A stretch of 64,000 bases of DNA from Oceanimonas doudoroffii (GCF_002242685.1 NZ_NBIM01000002.1:124001-188000), one strand, 5' to 3'. Counted from the first letter of the stretch, positions 10,293 to 20,267 are shown. Numbers and translations: made by a program. The notes: a model not told the origin generated them from the sequence alone.

Positions 10293-10328
10293 TGGCTCCA
10301 TGGACCGTGCACACGGGCCATGGAGCCA
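10293..10328. repeat. Long near-perfect palindrome (hairpin) after the GNAT gene
   Basis: TGGCTCCATGG (10293-10303) pairs with CCATGGAGCCA (10318-10328), and inside it CCGTG pairs with CACGG around a two-base loop, with one A/G mismatch between the two stems. No U-tract follows on either strand, so it is not a standard terminator. It could be a protein-binding site or an RNA-processing hairpin. Confidence 0.6.
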
Positions 10329-10424
10329 TCAAAACATATCATCAGCGGCAGGCCGTAAAAACCGCCATAAGCGAGACGGGCTTTTCTGGAAGTCGATACG
10401 CTCGTGTTGATTAGCATTAAACGC

Positions 10425-10452
10425 AAAAAGCCCACCATAAGGTGGGCTTTTT
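10425..10452 (-). terminator. Terminator of the tRNA-Pro gene
   Basis: AAAAAGCCCACC-ATAA-GGTGGGCTTTTT is a perfect stem with T-runs on both strands. Read on the minus strand it lies 10 bp after the tRNA. Confidence 0.9.
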
Positions 10453-10461
10453 AGGATGATT

Positions 10462-10538
10462 TGGTCGGCGTGAGAGGATTTGAACCTCCGACCCCTGACA
10501 CCCCATGACAGTGCGCTACCAGGCTGCGCTACACGCCG
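10462..10538 (-). tRNA. tRNA-Pro, anticodon GGG
   Basis: Read on the minus strand, this 77-nt cloverleaf starts CGGCGTG and ends with its complement CACGCCG, then A and an encoded CCA. The D arm includes AGCCTGGTA, the T loop is TTCAAAT, and the anticodon loop ATGGGGT gives anticodon GGG (reads CCC and CCU). The U-U mismatch in the anticodon stem is also present in E. coli proL. A strong terminator follows. Confidence 0.95.
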
Positions 10539-10656
10539 AATCGGGAGCTACTATAAGGTTCCGCCCGCCCGGCCGCAACCCCCTTTTTTCCTTCCTGAGT
10601 GCGTTTGCCGCTTTATTGATCGCAATGGCGCTTTTTTGGGCCAGGGCGGGCCGTGC

Positions 10657-10684
10657 TTGCAGCCGGGCCGGCTTTTGCCATAAT
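10657..10684 (+). promoter_or_regulatory. Predicted promoter of tadA
   Basis: TTGCAG (10657-10662), a 16-bp spacer and CATAAT (10679-10684) with TTTTGC before it. The start would be near 10691, just upstream of the strong AGGAGG of tadA. Confidence 0.5.
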
Positions 10685-10686
10685 AG

Positions 10687-11232
<546 letters not shown>

Positions 11233-11241
11233 GCTGAGGGG

Positions 11242-12729
11242 TTAAGTCCGCACCAGCGTCAGCTTCCAGCCGGCCCTGTCCTGGTAGGCTTGCTCCCGCT
11301 CCAGGGTGGTCAGCAGCAGGGCGTTGTGAGCGCACCAGTCGGCGGGAAGGTGCAGGCGCAGTTCGTCTTCGGCGGCCGGCTTCAGCACCAGAGGTGGCAG
11401 CACGCCGTCCTGGCGCCGGCGGTTCAGCGCCACCGCCATACGCAGCAACCTTACCAGTCGCCACAATTGCTGCTCGGGCAGGTAGTTCAGCGGCTCCAAC
11501 TCGGACAACTTGAGCGCCTTGCGATGGAAGCGCACCAGTGCCGCCAACGCCTTTTGCTGCTCCTGGGTAAACCCGGGCAGATCGGTATTGCCGACGATAT
11601 AAGCGGAATGGCGATGAACACCGGTGAAGTTGATGTGCAGGCCAATTTCGTGCAGCCGAGCCGCATGACCCAGCAGGTCACCTGAGTTCGCATTCAGCCG
11701 CCAGTTATCACATACCTGGACAAATAGTTGTCTGGCGGTGTCCTGCACCCGGTCGGCCTGCTGCCGATCGATGTCGTATTCCCCGGCAAGGGCCTGCAGG
11801 GTGTTAAGCTGAATATCGTGATGTTTGGCACGGCCGAAGACACTGTACAGCAGCCCTTCGCGCAGGGCGCCATCGGAAAAGCCCATGCGATCCAGATTGA
11901 AACTGTGGTAGATGCCAAGCAGGATGGACAGCCCGGCGGCAATCAAGGGTTTTCGATCCTCACTCAGGCCGGCCATGTCGACCTGATCAATATGCCCGGC
12001 CTGTACCAGCCGTTGCTTGATATGCTTCAGGCCGGTCAAGTTAATGACCGGCTCGCCGGTGGCGGCGGTACACATTTCCAACAGTGTCTTGATGGTGCCG
12101 GAGCTGCCGAGCACCTGATCCCAGCCCAGGGCCAGATAACGACCCAGTATCGGCACCAGCTGATATTCCGCCGCCTCGATTGCCTGTTGGAAGCGGGCCT
12201 CGCTGAGTACACCATCGGCAAAATACTTGCGGGTAAAACTGACACAGCCCATGCTGCGGCTGGAGACCTGACGGCAATCGAAATCCTGGCCGATAACCAG
12301 CTCGGTACTGCCGCCACCAATGTCGATCACCAGCACTTGGCCCTGGGTCTGCTGGGTATGCGCCACCCCCTGATAAATCAGCCGGGCCTCTTCGTTGCCA
12401 CTAACAATATCAATGGGAAACCCCAGCACTTGCTGGCCCCGGCGCACGAACTCCTGGGCATTGACGGCCTCACGCAGGGTATAGGTGCCCGCCACCCTGA
12501 CACGAGTGGCGTGAAAGCCGTTCAAGCGCTCGCCGAACAGCCTGAGGCAATCCAGTCCTCGGGCCATGGCGTCCTCGCTAAGGCGATTACCATCGTCCAG
12601 GCCATCGGCCAGGCGTACCCGCTGTTTCAGCCGGTCGACGATGCGCAGGCCGTCGCCGTGGTAACGGGCGATCACCATATGAAAGCTGTTGGATCCCAGA
12701 TCCATGGTGGCCACATACTGATCGGTCAT
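11242..12729 (-). CDS. ppx: Exopolyphosphatase (Ppx/GppA family)
   Basis: Ppx removes terminal phosphates from polyphosphate; GppA relatives hydrolyse pppGpp. The actin-like ATPase fold is clear: DLGSNSFHMVIAR (residues 10-22), the segment SGNEEARLIYQGV, VIDIGGGSTELVIG (phosphate 2 loop), and SSGTIKTLLE. The C-terminal HD-like region has HEIGLHINFTGVHRHSAYIV. At 495 residues its length is closer to GppA (494) than to E. coli Ppx (513). The position 6 bp after ppk argues for polyphosphate as substrate. Both activities are possible. Confidence 0.9.
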   Translation of the reverse strand: MTDQYVATMDLGSNSFHMVIARYHGDGLRIVDRLKQRVRLADGLDDGNRLSEDAMARGLDCLRLFGERLNGFHATRVRVAGTYTLREAVNAQEFVRRGQQVLGFPIDIVSGNEEARLIYQGVAHTQQTQGQVLVIDIGGGSTELVIGQDFDCRQVSSRSMGCVSFTRKYFADGVLSEARFQQAIEAAEYQLVPILGRYLALGWDQVLGSSGTIKTLLEMCTAATGEPVINLTGLKHIKQRLVQAGHIDQVDMAGLSEDRKPLIAAGLSILLGIYHSFNLDRMGFSDGALREGLLYSVFGRAKHHDIQLNTLQALAGEYDIDRQQADRVQDTARQLFVQVCDNWRLNANSGDLLGHAARLHEIGLHINFTGVHRHSAYIVGNTDLPGFTQEQQKALAALVRFHRKALKLSELEPLNYLPEQQLWRLVRLLRMAVALNRRRQDGVLPPLVLKPAAEDELRLHLPADWCAHNALLLTTLEREQAYQDRAGWKLTLVRT

Positions 12730-12735
12730 GGGCGC

Positions 12736-14790
12736 TTACTCCTCCAGCGCTTTGAGGTAGTCATAGGTGGCAGTCTGGGAGCGCACCTTGCGCCGGTTGC
12801 CCCGGCTGACATAACGGTTGCCCTGGCCGGCGTCCAGCACGCGGGCCTTGGTGGTGTCATTGAGCTGCAGTTCCAGCAAATCCATGACGCGCCGGCGCAA
12901 GCTTGGCTCCAGTATGGGCGTGGTGACTTCCACACGAAAGTCCATGTTGCGGGTCATCCAGTCGGCGGAAGAGAGATAGACCCTGGGCTGGCCATTGTTG
13001 TGAAACACCATCACCCTGGGGTGTTCCAGATAGCGATCGACAATGCTGATGGCACGAATGCGTTCACTGACCCCGGGCACGCCCGGCAGCAATGAGCACA
13101 TGCCGCGAATGATGAGATCGACATCTACCCCTGCCTGGCTGGCGGCATAGAGCCGGTGGATTAGCCCCTTGTCGACCAGGTTGTTGAGCTTTAGCACAAT
13201 GCGTGCCGGCAGGCCCTGGCGGGCGTGGGCGATTTCGGCATCTATCATGGCATACAGCCCTCGGCGCTGGTTGAGGGGAGACACCAGCAGGTGCTGAAAC
13301 TTGCTGCGGCGATAGGGCTGACGAATAAAGTCGAACACCGCCGCCACTTCCTGGGTGAGTTCCTGATTGGCGGTGAGCAGGGAAAAGTCGGTGTAGATAT
13401 TGGCGGTTTTTTCGTTGAAGTTGCCGGTGCCGACATGGGCATACTGCACCAGACGGCCTTCTTCCCGGCGAGTGACCAGACACAATTTGGAATGCACCTT
13501 GAGGCTGGGCACGCCAAATTCCACCGTGATGCCGGCCTCGGTAAGTTGTTTGGCCCAGTCGATGTTGGCGGCTTCATCAAAGCGGGCGCGCAGCTCGATC
13601 ACCACGGTCACCTGTTTACCGTTGTTGGCGGCGTCCATCAGTGAATACATGATGCGAGACAGCGACGCTACCCGATACACGTTCATTTTGATGCTGACCA
13701 CCGCCGGGTCAAAGGATGCCTGACGTACAAACTCGGTGACGTGGCTGAAGCTGTGGTAGGGAAAATACAACAAAATGTCGCGCCGGCGAATGGCGTCAAA
13801 GGACGAGGGGCTGTCGCGAAACTCCCGGCACTTGAGTGGCGGCAGTGGCCGGTTGACCAGGTGTTGTCGGCCCACGTTGGGAAAGCCGATAAAGTCCTTG
13901 AAGTTGTGGTAGCGGCCACCGGGCATGACGGCATCATGATGCTGTATGTCGAGCTTGTGCAACAGGTTGGCGAGCATGTCGGCGGGCATGTCCCTGTCGT
14001 GTACAAAGCGCACCGGCAGGGCGGTCAGCCGTTGCTTGAGGCCGTCGCTCATCTTTTCCAGCAGGCTTTGGTCGAGCTGATCCGACAGATCGTATTCCGC
14101 GTCCCGGGTCATCTTGAAGGCGTGGGCCGTGATCTGGTCGTAGTCAAAAAAGCCGGCGAACAGCTCGTTCAGGCACAGGCGAATGACGTTGTCCATGATG
14201 ATGATGCTTTTCTTGCGCCGGCTTTTGCCCGGCGGCAGCACCACAAAACGGGGCAGTACATCGGTGGGAATCTCCACCAGGGCGTAGTGATGATGGTGGT
14301 TCTTGCTCATGCCTACGCAGAGGTAGGTATGCTCATCTTTGAGAAAGTGCACCGGATTGATGCCGGCATTCAGTACGATGGGGGAGAGGTAGGCACGGAC
14401 CTCGTTTTCAAAATAGCGCCTGAGCCAGTGTTCCTGATCGGGGTCGATCTGGGACTCGTTGAGCAGGAAAATATTCTGCCGGGCCAGGGTGACAATCAGC
14501 TCCTTGTAGGTCTCGTCGAAGATTTCTCCCAGCCGTACCACCTTTTGCTGAATTTGTTGCAACAGCGAGGCAGCGCCATTGGTCCGCCCACTGTCGGCGT
14601 CTATCATCACCCGGCGCTTGACGTCGGCCACACGCACCCTAAAAAACTCATCCTGATTGTTGGAAAAAATGCCCAGAAAGCGTACCCGCTCGATCAGGGG
14701 TACGCTCTTGTCCATGGCCTCCTGCAATACTCGCTCATTAAACGACAGCCAGCTGAGCTCTTTCTCCAGGTACCATTTTTCCGTGCCCAT
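12736..14790 (-). CDS. ppk: Polyphosphate kinase PPK1
   Basis: PPK1 reversibly polymerises the gamma phosphate of ATP into polyphosphate. The 684-residue protein has the four expected domains. The N-terminal region begins WYLEKELSWLSFNERVLQEA. The catalytic histidines are His433 in KVHSKLCLV and His452 in YAHVGTGNFNEKTA, equivalent to His435 and His454 of E. coli. The C-terminal end YVSRGNRRKVRSQ is typical. It is the first gene of a ppk-ppx operon transcribed against the neighbouring pst genes. No canonical Pho box was found upstream, only two TGTCAT half sites 13 bp apart. Confidence 0.97.
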   Translation of the reverse strand: MGTEKWYLEKELSWLSFNERVLQEAMDKSVPLIERVRFLGIFSNNQDEFFRVRVADVKRRVMIDADSGRTNGAASLLQQIQQKVVRLGEIFDETYKELIVTLARQNIFLLNESQIDPDQEHWLRRYFENEVRAYLSPIVLNAGINPVHFLKDEHTYLCVGMSKNHHHHYALVEIPTDVLPRFVVLPPGKSRRKKSIIIMDNVIRLCLNELFAGFFDYDQITAHAFKMTRDAEYDLSDQLDQSLLEKMSDGLKQRLTALPVRFVHDRDMPADMLANLLHKLDIQHHDAVMPGGRYHNFKDFIGFPNVGRQHLVNRPLPPLKCREFRDSPSSFDAIRRRDILLYFPYHSFSHVTEFVRQASFDPAVVSIKMNVYRVASLSRIMYSLMDAANNGKQVTVVIELRARFDEAANIDWAKQLTEAGITVEFGVPSLKVHSKLCLVTRREEGRLVQYAHVGTGNFNEKTANIYTDFSLLTANQELTQEVAAVFDFIRQPYRRSKFQHLLVSPLNQRRGLYAMIDAEIAHARQGLPARIVLKLNNLVDKGLIHRLYAASQAGVDVDLIIRGMCSLLPGVPGVSERIRAISIVDRYLEHPRVMVFHNNGQPRVYLSSADWMTRNMDFRVEVTTPILEPSLRRRVMDLLELQLNDTTKARVLDAGQGNRYVSRGNRRKVRSQTATYDYLKALEE

Positions 14791-14865
14791 TGTGTTTTCC
14801 GGTATTTTTCATTTGTCATTTTTGGCACTGTTTATGACAAACAAGTATGACATTTTTATTACGAC

Positions 14866-15366
14866 TCAAATGAGTTCAATGTCAACGACCAGATCGTCGC
14901 TCAGGGCCTCCAGCCGGCTTTGCAGGTCCCCCAGGGTCTGGCCGTGGGGCAAGGTCAGGGTGCTCTGGGCCTCAAACAGCATGATGCCGGTAACGGGCGC
15001 CGGGTGGCTGTCGGTTTTCAGGTTTTTCACGCTGATGTTCTGGCTGTTGAGAATATCGGTGACCTCGTCGACGATACCAACCCTGTCGTTGGCGGTCACC
15101 GTGAGTTTCAGCTGTTGGCCACGAAGCGCGGAGCCCTGGCCTTCCACCAGTTGCACCTGAAAGTCTGGCAGGGCCTTCAGCGCCTGTTCCAGGCCGGCGC
15201 TGTGCTCGGCGGGCACGCGAATTTCCACAATGCCGGCAAAATAACCCGCCAGCTCGCTCATGGCACTGCCCTGCCAGCTGCCGTGGTGTTTGCGAATAAG
15301 GGCGGCCAGTTGCCGGACCAGGCCGGTTTTATCGGGGCCGATAAGGGTGGCGACCAGGGTTTTCAT
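14866..15366 (-). CDS. Tandem ACT-domain protein, GcvR-like regulator
   Basis: A 166-residue protein with two ACT domains: residues 1 to about 80 (LVATLIGPDKTGLVRQLAALI) and about 85-166 (LKLTVTANDRVGIVDEVTDIL). This is the architecture of GcvR, which in E. coli represses the glycine cleavage operon by binding GcvA. ACT domains usually bind amino acids. It has no DNA-binding domain, and no gcv genes are nearby. It lies between ppk and pstC, upstream of ppk on the same strand with a 75-bp gap. Family is clear; the partner is unknown. Confidence 0.78.
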   Translation of the reverse strand: MKTLVATLIGPDKTGLVRQLAALIRKHHGSWQGSAMSELAGYFAGIVEIRVPAEHSAGLEQALKALPDFQVQLVEGQGSALRGQQLKLTVTANDRVGIVDEVTDILNSQNISVKNLKTDSHPAPVTGIMLFEAQSTLTLPHGQTLGDLQSRLEALSDDLVVDIELI

Positions 15367-15455
15367 GGTTTCTCTCCTTGAATGACATGATCAGTTCACT
15401 GTTCAAGATACACGCCGGCACTTTTTTTTACAGGGTTACTTGCGGCTTTTGTGCT

Positions 15456-15473
15456 CTGTAACAAAACTGTCAT
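15456..15473 (+). promoter_or_regulatory. Pho box upstream of pstCAB-phoU
   Basis: CTGTAAC-AAAA-CTGTCAT: first half 5 of 7, second half perfect, spacing 11 bp. TAGAAT at 15484-15489 is a suitable -10, 10 bp downstream, as in PhoB-activated promoters. Confidence 0.9.
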
Positions 15474-15522
15474 TTCCCCGCCATAGAATGCGGGCAACCG
15501 AAAAAGCGAACGGAGTGACGAT

Positions 15523-17742
15523 ATGTCGGCTCAAACTCAAACCATGGCTCTGTCGGGCAGCCGTAAGCGCTGGCTCAAAGACAGGCTGGCCCAGGCGGGC
15601 GTGACCGCAGGCGGCATCGTCGTGCTGGTGGCGCTGCTGCTGATCTTTTTTTACCTGCTGTATGTGGTCAAGCCCATCTTCGATGGCGCCAGCGTGGAGC
15701 CTGTGGGCGAGTTTGCCCTGGACGGCGACGGTGCTCCCCTGGTTCTGGGGGTGGAAGAGCAAAACGAGCAGGCATACACCTTCTCCGAAGACGGCACCGT
15801 GCATTTTTATTCCCTGCTGGAACAGGGCCGGGTGCTGAGCAGCGTTTCGGTGGAAGGAGAGATCACCACCGCCGCCGCCAGTGACAGCAAGCCGATGGCG
15901 GCCTACGGCCTGAGTGACGGTAGCATGCGGGTGCTGGCGCCCAAATTCGATGTCAGCTATCCGGACAATGTGCGTACCATTACTCCCGGCCTGACCTATC
16001 CCTTTGGTTCGTCGCCGCTGCAGGTGGACGAGCAGGGCCGGGCGCTGGAGCAACTGAGCTTCGCCACCAATGGCGAAGACCTGCTGGTGGCGGCGGTGGT
16101 TGCCGGCGGCGACATCGTACTGACCCGCTTTTCCGGCAAGGAAAATTTTCTCACCGGCGAGCTGGAGCTGAGCCCCACCCAGGTGGCCATTCCCGGCCTG
16201 CCGGCGCGGGTGGAGCAGGTGCTGGTCACCCCCAACCTGCGTTTCATGTTCGTTCGCAGCGGCAACGAGGTATCGGTGTATGACGTGCGCAACATCAACA
16301 AACTGCGGCTGCGCTCCGTCATTCCCATGAACGCCCGGGGCGGCAACATCTCCGCCATGACGCTGCTGGCCGGCGGTAACTCCCTGCTGGTGGGCAACGA
16401 TAACGGCGTGGTGTCCCAGTGGTTTGAGGTGGCAAAGGACGGCAAGCGTGAATTTACCTTTATTCGCGAATTCGAGGCTTCCGGTCCGGTGGCGCACATC
16501 GCCAACGAGATCAACCGCAAGGGCTTTGTGACCGTCAGCACCCAGGGTGAGGTGGATATTTTCCACACCACCGGAAACAGCCATCTGTTTTCCGAAAAAC
16601 TGGCCGGCGAGGGCGTGTCTGCCCTGTCCTTTTCTCCGCGCAACAACCTGTTGCTGGTGGCCGAACAGGGCCGGCTGTCCACCTTTGAGGTGGACAATGA
16701 ACATCCTGAGGTCACCTGGAAGGCGATGTGGACCAAGGTCTGGTATGAAGGCTATCCCGAGCCTCAGTATGTGTGGCAGTCCACCTCCGGCAGCAGCGAT
16801 TTCGAGGCCAAGCTGAGCCTGGTGCCCATTTCCTTCGGCACCATCAAGGCGGCTTTCTATGCCCTGCTGTTCGCCGTACCCATCGCCATTGCCGGCGCCG
16901 TGTATACCGCCTACTTCATGTCTCCCGGGCTGCGCAAGGTGGTCAAGCCCACGGTGGAAATCATGGAGGCCCTGCCTACCGTTATCCTCGGCTTTCTGGC
17001 CGGGTTGTGGTTGGCGCCGCTGATTGAAACCCATCTGCCGGGTGTGGTCATGGTGCTGGTGCTGATGCCGGCGGGGGTGCTGCTGACCGCCTTTATCTGG
17101 CACCACCTGCCCAAGCACATCAAGAACGCCGTGCCCGACGGCTGGCAGAGCCTGTTGCTGCTGCCGGTGGTATTGCTGGTCGGCTGGGCCTGCTTCGCCT
17201 TCAGCCCCGCGGTGGAAAGCGCCTTTTTCGGCGGTGATGCCCGCGGCTTCCTCACCAACGAGCTGGGCATCGGCTTTGACCAGCGCAACTCTCTGGTTGT
17301 GGGCATCGCCATGGGCTTTGCGGTCATTCCCACCATCTTCTCCATTGCCGAAGACGCCGTATTCTCCGTGCCCCGGCACCTGACCAACGGTTCCCTGGCG
17401 CTGGGCGCCACGCCCTGGCAGACCCTGACCCGGGTGGTGATGCTGACCGCCAGCCCCGGCATTTTCTCGGCGGTGATGATGGGCCTGGGCCGGGCCGTGG
17501 GTGAGACCATGATAGTGCTGATGGCCACCGGTAATACGCCGGTGATGGACTTCAGCATCTTCAACGGCATGCGTACCCTGGCCGCCAACATTGCGGTGGA
17601 AATGCCGGAAGCGGAGGTGAACAGCTCCCATTACCGGGTGCTCTTCCTGGCAGCCTTTGTGCTCTTTGTGTTCACCTTCCTGTTCAACACGGTTGCGGAG
17701 TTCGTGCGTCAGCGGCTGCGTGACAAGTACAGCTCACTGTAA
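15523..17742 (+). CDS. pstC: Phosphate ABC transporter permease PstC, long form
   Basis: An inner-membrane permease of the high-affinity phosphate transporter. At 739 residues it is more than twice the E. coli PstC (319). After one N-terminal helix (about 28-48) it has a large periplasmic domain (about 55-415) with repeated strand patterns suggestive of a beta-propeller or quinoprotein-like fold (for example VYDVRNINKLRL and GGNSLLVGNDNGVVSQW). The permease core follows: IMEALPTVILGFLAG, then the coupling loop NGSLALGATPWQTLTRVVM and a final GRAVGETMIVLMATG. First gene of the pstCAB-phoU operon behind a Pho box. The function of the extra domain is not known to me. Confidence 0.93.
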   Translation: MSAQTQTMALSGSRKRWLKDRLAQAGVTAGGIVVLVALLLIFFYLLYVVKPIFDGASVEPVGEFALDGDGAPLVLGVEEQNEQAYTFSEDGTVHFYSLLEQGRVLSSVSVEGEITTAAASDSKPMAAYGLSDGSMRVLAPKFDVSYPDNVRTITPGLTYPFGSSPLQVDEQGRALEQLSFATNGEDLLVAAVVAGGDIVLTRFSGKENFLTGELELSPTQVAIPGLPARVEQVLVTPNLRFMFVRSGNEVSVYDVRNINKLRLRSVIPMNARGGNISAMTLLAGGNSLLVGNDNGVVSQWFEVAKDGKREFTFIREFEASGPVAHIANEINRKGFVTVSTQGEVDIFHTTGNSHLFSEKLAGEGVSALSFSPRNNLLLVAEQGRLSTFEVDNEHPEVTWKAMWTKVWYEGYPEPQYVWQSTSGSSDFEAKLSLVPISFGTIKAAFYALLFAVPIAIAGAVYTAYFMSPGLRKVVKPTVEIMEALPTVILGFLAGLWLAPLIETHLPGVVMVLVLMPAGVLLTAFIWHHLPKHIKNAVPDGWQSLLLLPVVLLVGWACFAFSPAVESAFFGGDARGFLTNELGIGFDQRNSLVVGIAMGFAVIPTIFSIAEDAVFSVPRHLTNGSLALGATPWQTLTRVVMLTASPGIFSAVMMGLGRAVGETMIVLMATGNTPVMDFSIFNGMRTLAANIAVEMPEAEVNSSHYRVLFLAAFVLFVFTFLFNTVAEFVRQRLRDKYSSL

Positions 17743-17754
17743 GGGGCGAAACAA

Positions 17755-19404
17755 ATGAGTAAGTGGTTCAAATCAGGTGCGCCCTGGATATGGATGACCG
17801 GCGGGGCGGTAAGCCTCAGCCTGGTGGCGGTACTGGGCCTGTTGCTGATGATCGGCTGGCGTGGCCTGACCTATTTCTGGCCGCACACCATCTATGAGTG
17901 GCAACTGAGCACGCCCGAGGGCGAGCGTTATACCGTTATCGGTGAAATTCACGACCGCGAGGCCGTGCCGGTGTCCCAGCTACGCGGTGCCGGCCTGGCG
18001 CTGGAAGGCGTGACCGAAGACAACCTGACCCGTTACCTGGTCAAAACCGGTAACCGGGAGTTCGTGCCCCTGGACTTTCGCTGGATCCTGGAAACCGACA
18101 TCGTGTCCCGCAGTGAGCCGGGCCAGCTGGCGGTGATCGAGCGCTCCCACAACGGCAATTTTTACGGCTACGTGGAACGGGTGCTGGAAAATGACAGCGC
18201 CGTGGCCGGCGACACCCGCGCGCAGTTGCTGGCCCGTATTGAACGGGTAGACGAACTCAATGAGCGCATGAACGATCTGCAGCGCGGCGATATCGGTGCC
18301 ATCAACCATCAGCTGGAACGGCTGCGGCTGGAGCAGCGCAAGCTGGAGCTGGATGGCGAGCTCACCGAGGAGGCGCTGGCCGCCATTCAGGCCGAGGAAG
18401 CGCAGCTGCGCGCCGACTACCAGGTGCTGGAAAAGGAGCTGTTTGCCCTGCGTGAGGAAGCCCGCCGCGACAGCGTGGTGGTGCGTGACATGCGTGGCCA
18501 GGAAGTGACCCTGTCGTTGGGGGATGTGCTGGATGTGGCCTGGCCCAACGACATGAACCTGCTGGCCCAGACCGGACACTGGTTTGGCGAAATGGGCAAG
18601 TTCATCAGCGGTGAGCCGCGGGAAGCCAACACCGAGGGCGGCGTGTTCCCGGCCATTTTCGGTACCGTGTTCATGGTGATCCTGATGGCCATTATCGTTA
18701 CCCCACTGGGGGTCGTGGCCGCCATCTACCTGCATGAATATGCCGGCAAGAACAACCTAACCAAGATCATTCGCATTGCGGTCATCAACCTGGCGGGCGT
18801 GCCCTCCATCGTCTATGGCGTTTTTGGCCTGGGCTTCTTCGTGTACATGCTGGGCGGTTCCATCGACAAGCTGTTTTACCCGGAAGCCCTGCCCACGCCC
18901 ACCTTTGGTTCGCCCGGGGTGCTGTGGTCGGCACTGACCCTGGCTATCCTTACCCTGCCGGTGGTGATCGTCTCCACCGAGGAAGGCCTGTCGCGCATTC
19001 CCGGGTCGGTACGGCAGGGCTCCCTGGCCTTGGGGGCGACCAAGGCCGAGACCCTGTGGCGCATTGTGATCCCCATGGCCAGCCCGGCCATCATGACCGG
19101 CCTGATCCTGGCCATTGCCCGGGCCGCGGGCGAAGTGGCACCGCTGATGCTGGTGGGCGTGGTGAAGCTGGCACCCAACCTGCCGGTGGACGGCAACTTC
19201 CCCTACCTGCATGTGGATCGCAAGTTCATGCACCTGGGCTTTCATATTTATGACGTGGGCTTTCAAAGCCCCAACGTGGAGGCGGCGCGTCCCCTGGTAT
19301 ATGCGACCTCCTTCCTGCTGGTGACGGTGATCGTGGGACTTAACCTGACCGCCATCGGCATTCGCAACCACCTGCGTGAAAAATTCCGCTCGCTGGATCA
19401 GTAA
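17755..19404 (+). CDS. pstA: Phosphate ABC transporter permease PstA, long form
   Basis: The second permease subunit, 549 residues against 296 in E. coli. After the first helix (about 15-35) there is a long periplasmic insertion. It includes a charged, probably coiled-coil stretch (about 155-245: LNERMNDLQRG, LERLRLEQRKLELDGE, EALAAIQAEEAQLRA). The permease core starts near residue 300 (PAIFGTVFMVILMAII) and contains NLAGVPSIVYGVFGLGFF, the coupling loop RQGSLALGATKAETLWRIV and ARAAGEVAPLMLVG. It starts 12 bp after pstC. Both permeases being enlarged suggests their periplasmic parts touch. Confidence 0.93.
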   Translation: MSKWFKSGAPWIWMTGGAVSLSLVAVLGLLLMIGWRGLTYFWPHTIYEWQLSTPEGERYTVIGEIHDREAVPVSQLRGAGLALEGVTEDNLTRYLVKTGNREFVPLDFRWILETDIVSRSEPGQLAVIERSHNGNFYGYVERVLENDSAVAGDTRAQLLARIERVDELNERMNDLQRGDIGAINHQLERLRLEQRKLELDGELTEEALAAIQAEEAQLRADYQVLEKELFALREEARRDSVVVRDMRGQEVTLSLGDVLDVAWPNDMNLLAQTGHWFGEMGKFISGEPREANTEGGVFPAIFGTVFMVILMAIIVTPLGVVAAIYLHEYAGKNNLTKIIRIAVINLAGVPSIVYGVFGLGFFVYMLGGSIDKLFYPEALPTPTFGSPGVLWSALTLAILTLPVVIVSTEEGLSRIPGSVRQGSLALGATKAETLWRIVIPMASPAIMTGLILAIARAAGEVAPLMLVGVVKLAPNLPVDGNFPYLHVDRKFMHLGFHIYDVGFQSPNVEAARPLVYATSFLLVTVIVGLNLTAIGIRNHLREKFRSLDQ

Positions 19405-19436
19405 ACCGGCCGGCCAACGTTTAGAGGTATAGAAAC

Positions 19437-20255
19437 ATGATTAACGTCGCTACCCCCCTTGGTCAGGACTCGACCCTGGATGTCAGCCGCCTGAGCGAGG
19501 AGCAGACTGCCCTGGAAGTGCGCGGACTCAACCTGTTCTACGGTGCCAAGCAGGCCCTGTTCAACGTGGACATGAAAATTGCCAAGGGCCAGGTTACCGC
19601 CTTTATCGGCCCGTCCGGCTGCGGCAAGTCCACCCTGCTGCGCTGTATCAATCGCATGAACGATCTGGTGGAGACGTGCCGCATTGAAGGAGAGATTCTG
19701 CTGCACAACCAGAATATCTATGGCAAGGAAGTGGATGTGGCCGCCCTGCGCCGCCGGGTGGGCATGGTATTTCAGCGTCCCAACCCCTTTCCCAAGTCCA
19801 TTTACGAGAACGTGGTCTACGGCCTGCGGCTGCAGGGCATCAACGACCGTCGCCGACTGGACGAGGCAGTGGAGCGCTCCCTGCGCGGTGCCGCCCTGTG
19901 GGACGAGGTTAAGGACCGGCTGCATGATAACGCCTTTGGCCTGTCCGGTGGTCAGCAACAGCGTCTGGTGATTGCCCGGGCCATTGCCATCGAGCCGGAA
20001 GTGCTGCTGCTCGATGAGCCCACCTCGGCGCTCGATCCCATTTCCACCCTGGTGATCGAAGAGCTGATCAACACCCTGAAAGAGCAGTACACTGTGGTCA
20101 TCGTGACCCACAATATGCAGCAGGCGGCGCGGGTGTCGGATCATACGGCCTTTATGTACATGGGTGAGCTTATCGAATATTCCGATACCAACAGCCTGTT
20201 CACCACCCCCAGCAAGAAGAAGACCGAAGACTACATCACCGGTCGCTACGGCTAA
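19437..20255 (+). CDS. pstB: Phosphate ABC transporter ATP-binding protein PstB
   Basis: The ATPase of the Pst system, 272 residues. Walker A is GPSGCGKST; the PstB-specific [17 protein letters not shown] carries the Q-loop; the signature is LSGGQQQRL; Walker B is [13 protein letters not shown]; the switch is [18 protein letters not shown]. An N-terminal extension of about 25 residues precedes the first strand ([16 protein letters not shown]). It starts 32 bp after pstA and is 12 bp from phoU, so it is in the same operon. Besides transport, Pst is part of the phosphate-sensing complex with PhoR and PhoU. Confidence 0.97.
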   Translation: MINVATPLGQDSTLDVSRLSEEQTALEVRGLNLFYGAKQALFNVDMKIAKGQVTAFIGPSGCGKSTLLRCINRMNDLVETCRIEGEILLHNQNIYGKEVDVAALRRRVGMVFQRPNPFPKSIYENVVYGLRLQGINDRRRLDEAVERSLRGAALWDEVKDRLHDNAFGLSGGQQQRLVIARAIAIEPEVLLLDEPTSALDPISTLVIEELINTLKEQYTVVIVTHNMQQAARVSDHTAFMYMGELIEYSDTNSLFTTPSKKKTEDYITGRYG

Positions 20256-20267
20256 GGAGCCTTCAGG

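Noticed and set aside
14834..14852. Pho box for ppk from two TGTCAT half sites (minus strand)
   Set aside because: The half sites are 13 bp apart instead of 11 and no other pair in the gap fits the consensus.
15436..17631. Long open frame on the minus strand opposite pstC
   Set aside because: Its product is low-complexity (rich in His, Gln, Gly), and pstC on the other strand has clear family motifs. GC-rich codon bias opens the antisense frame.
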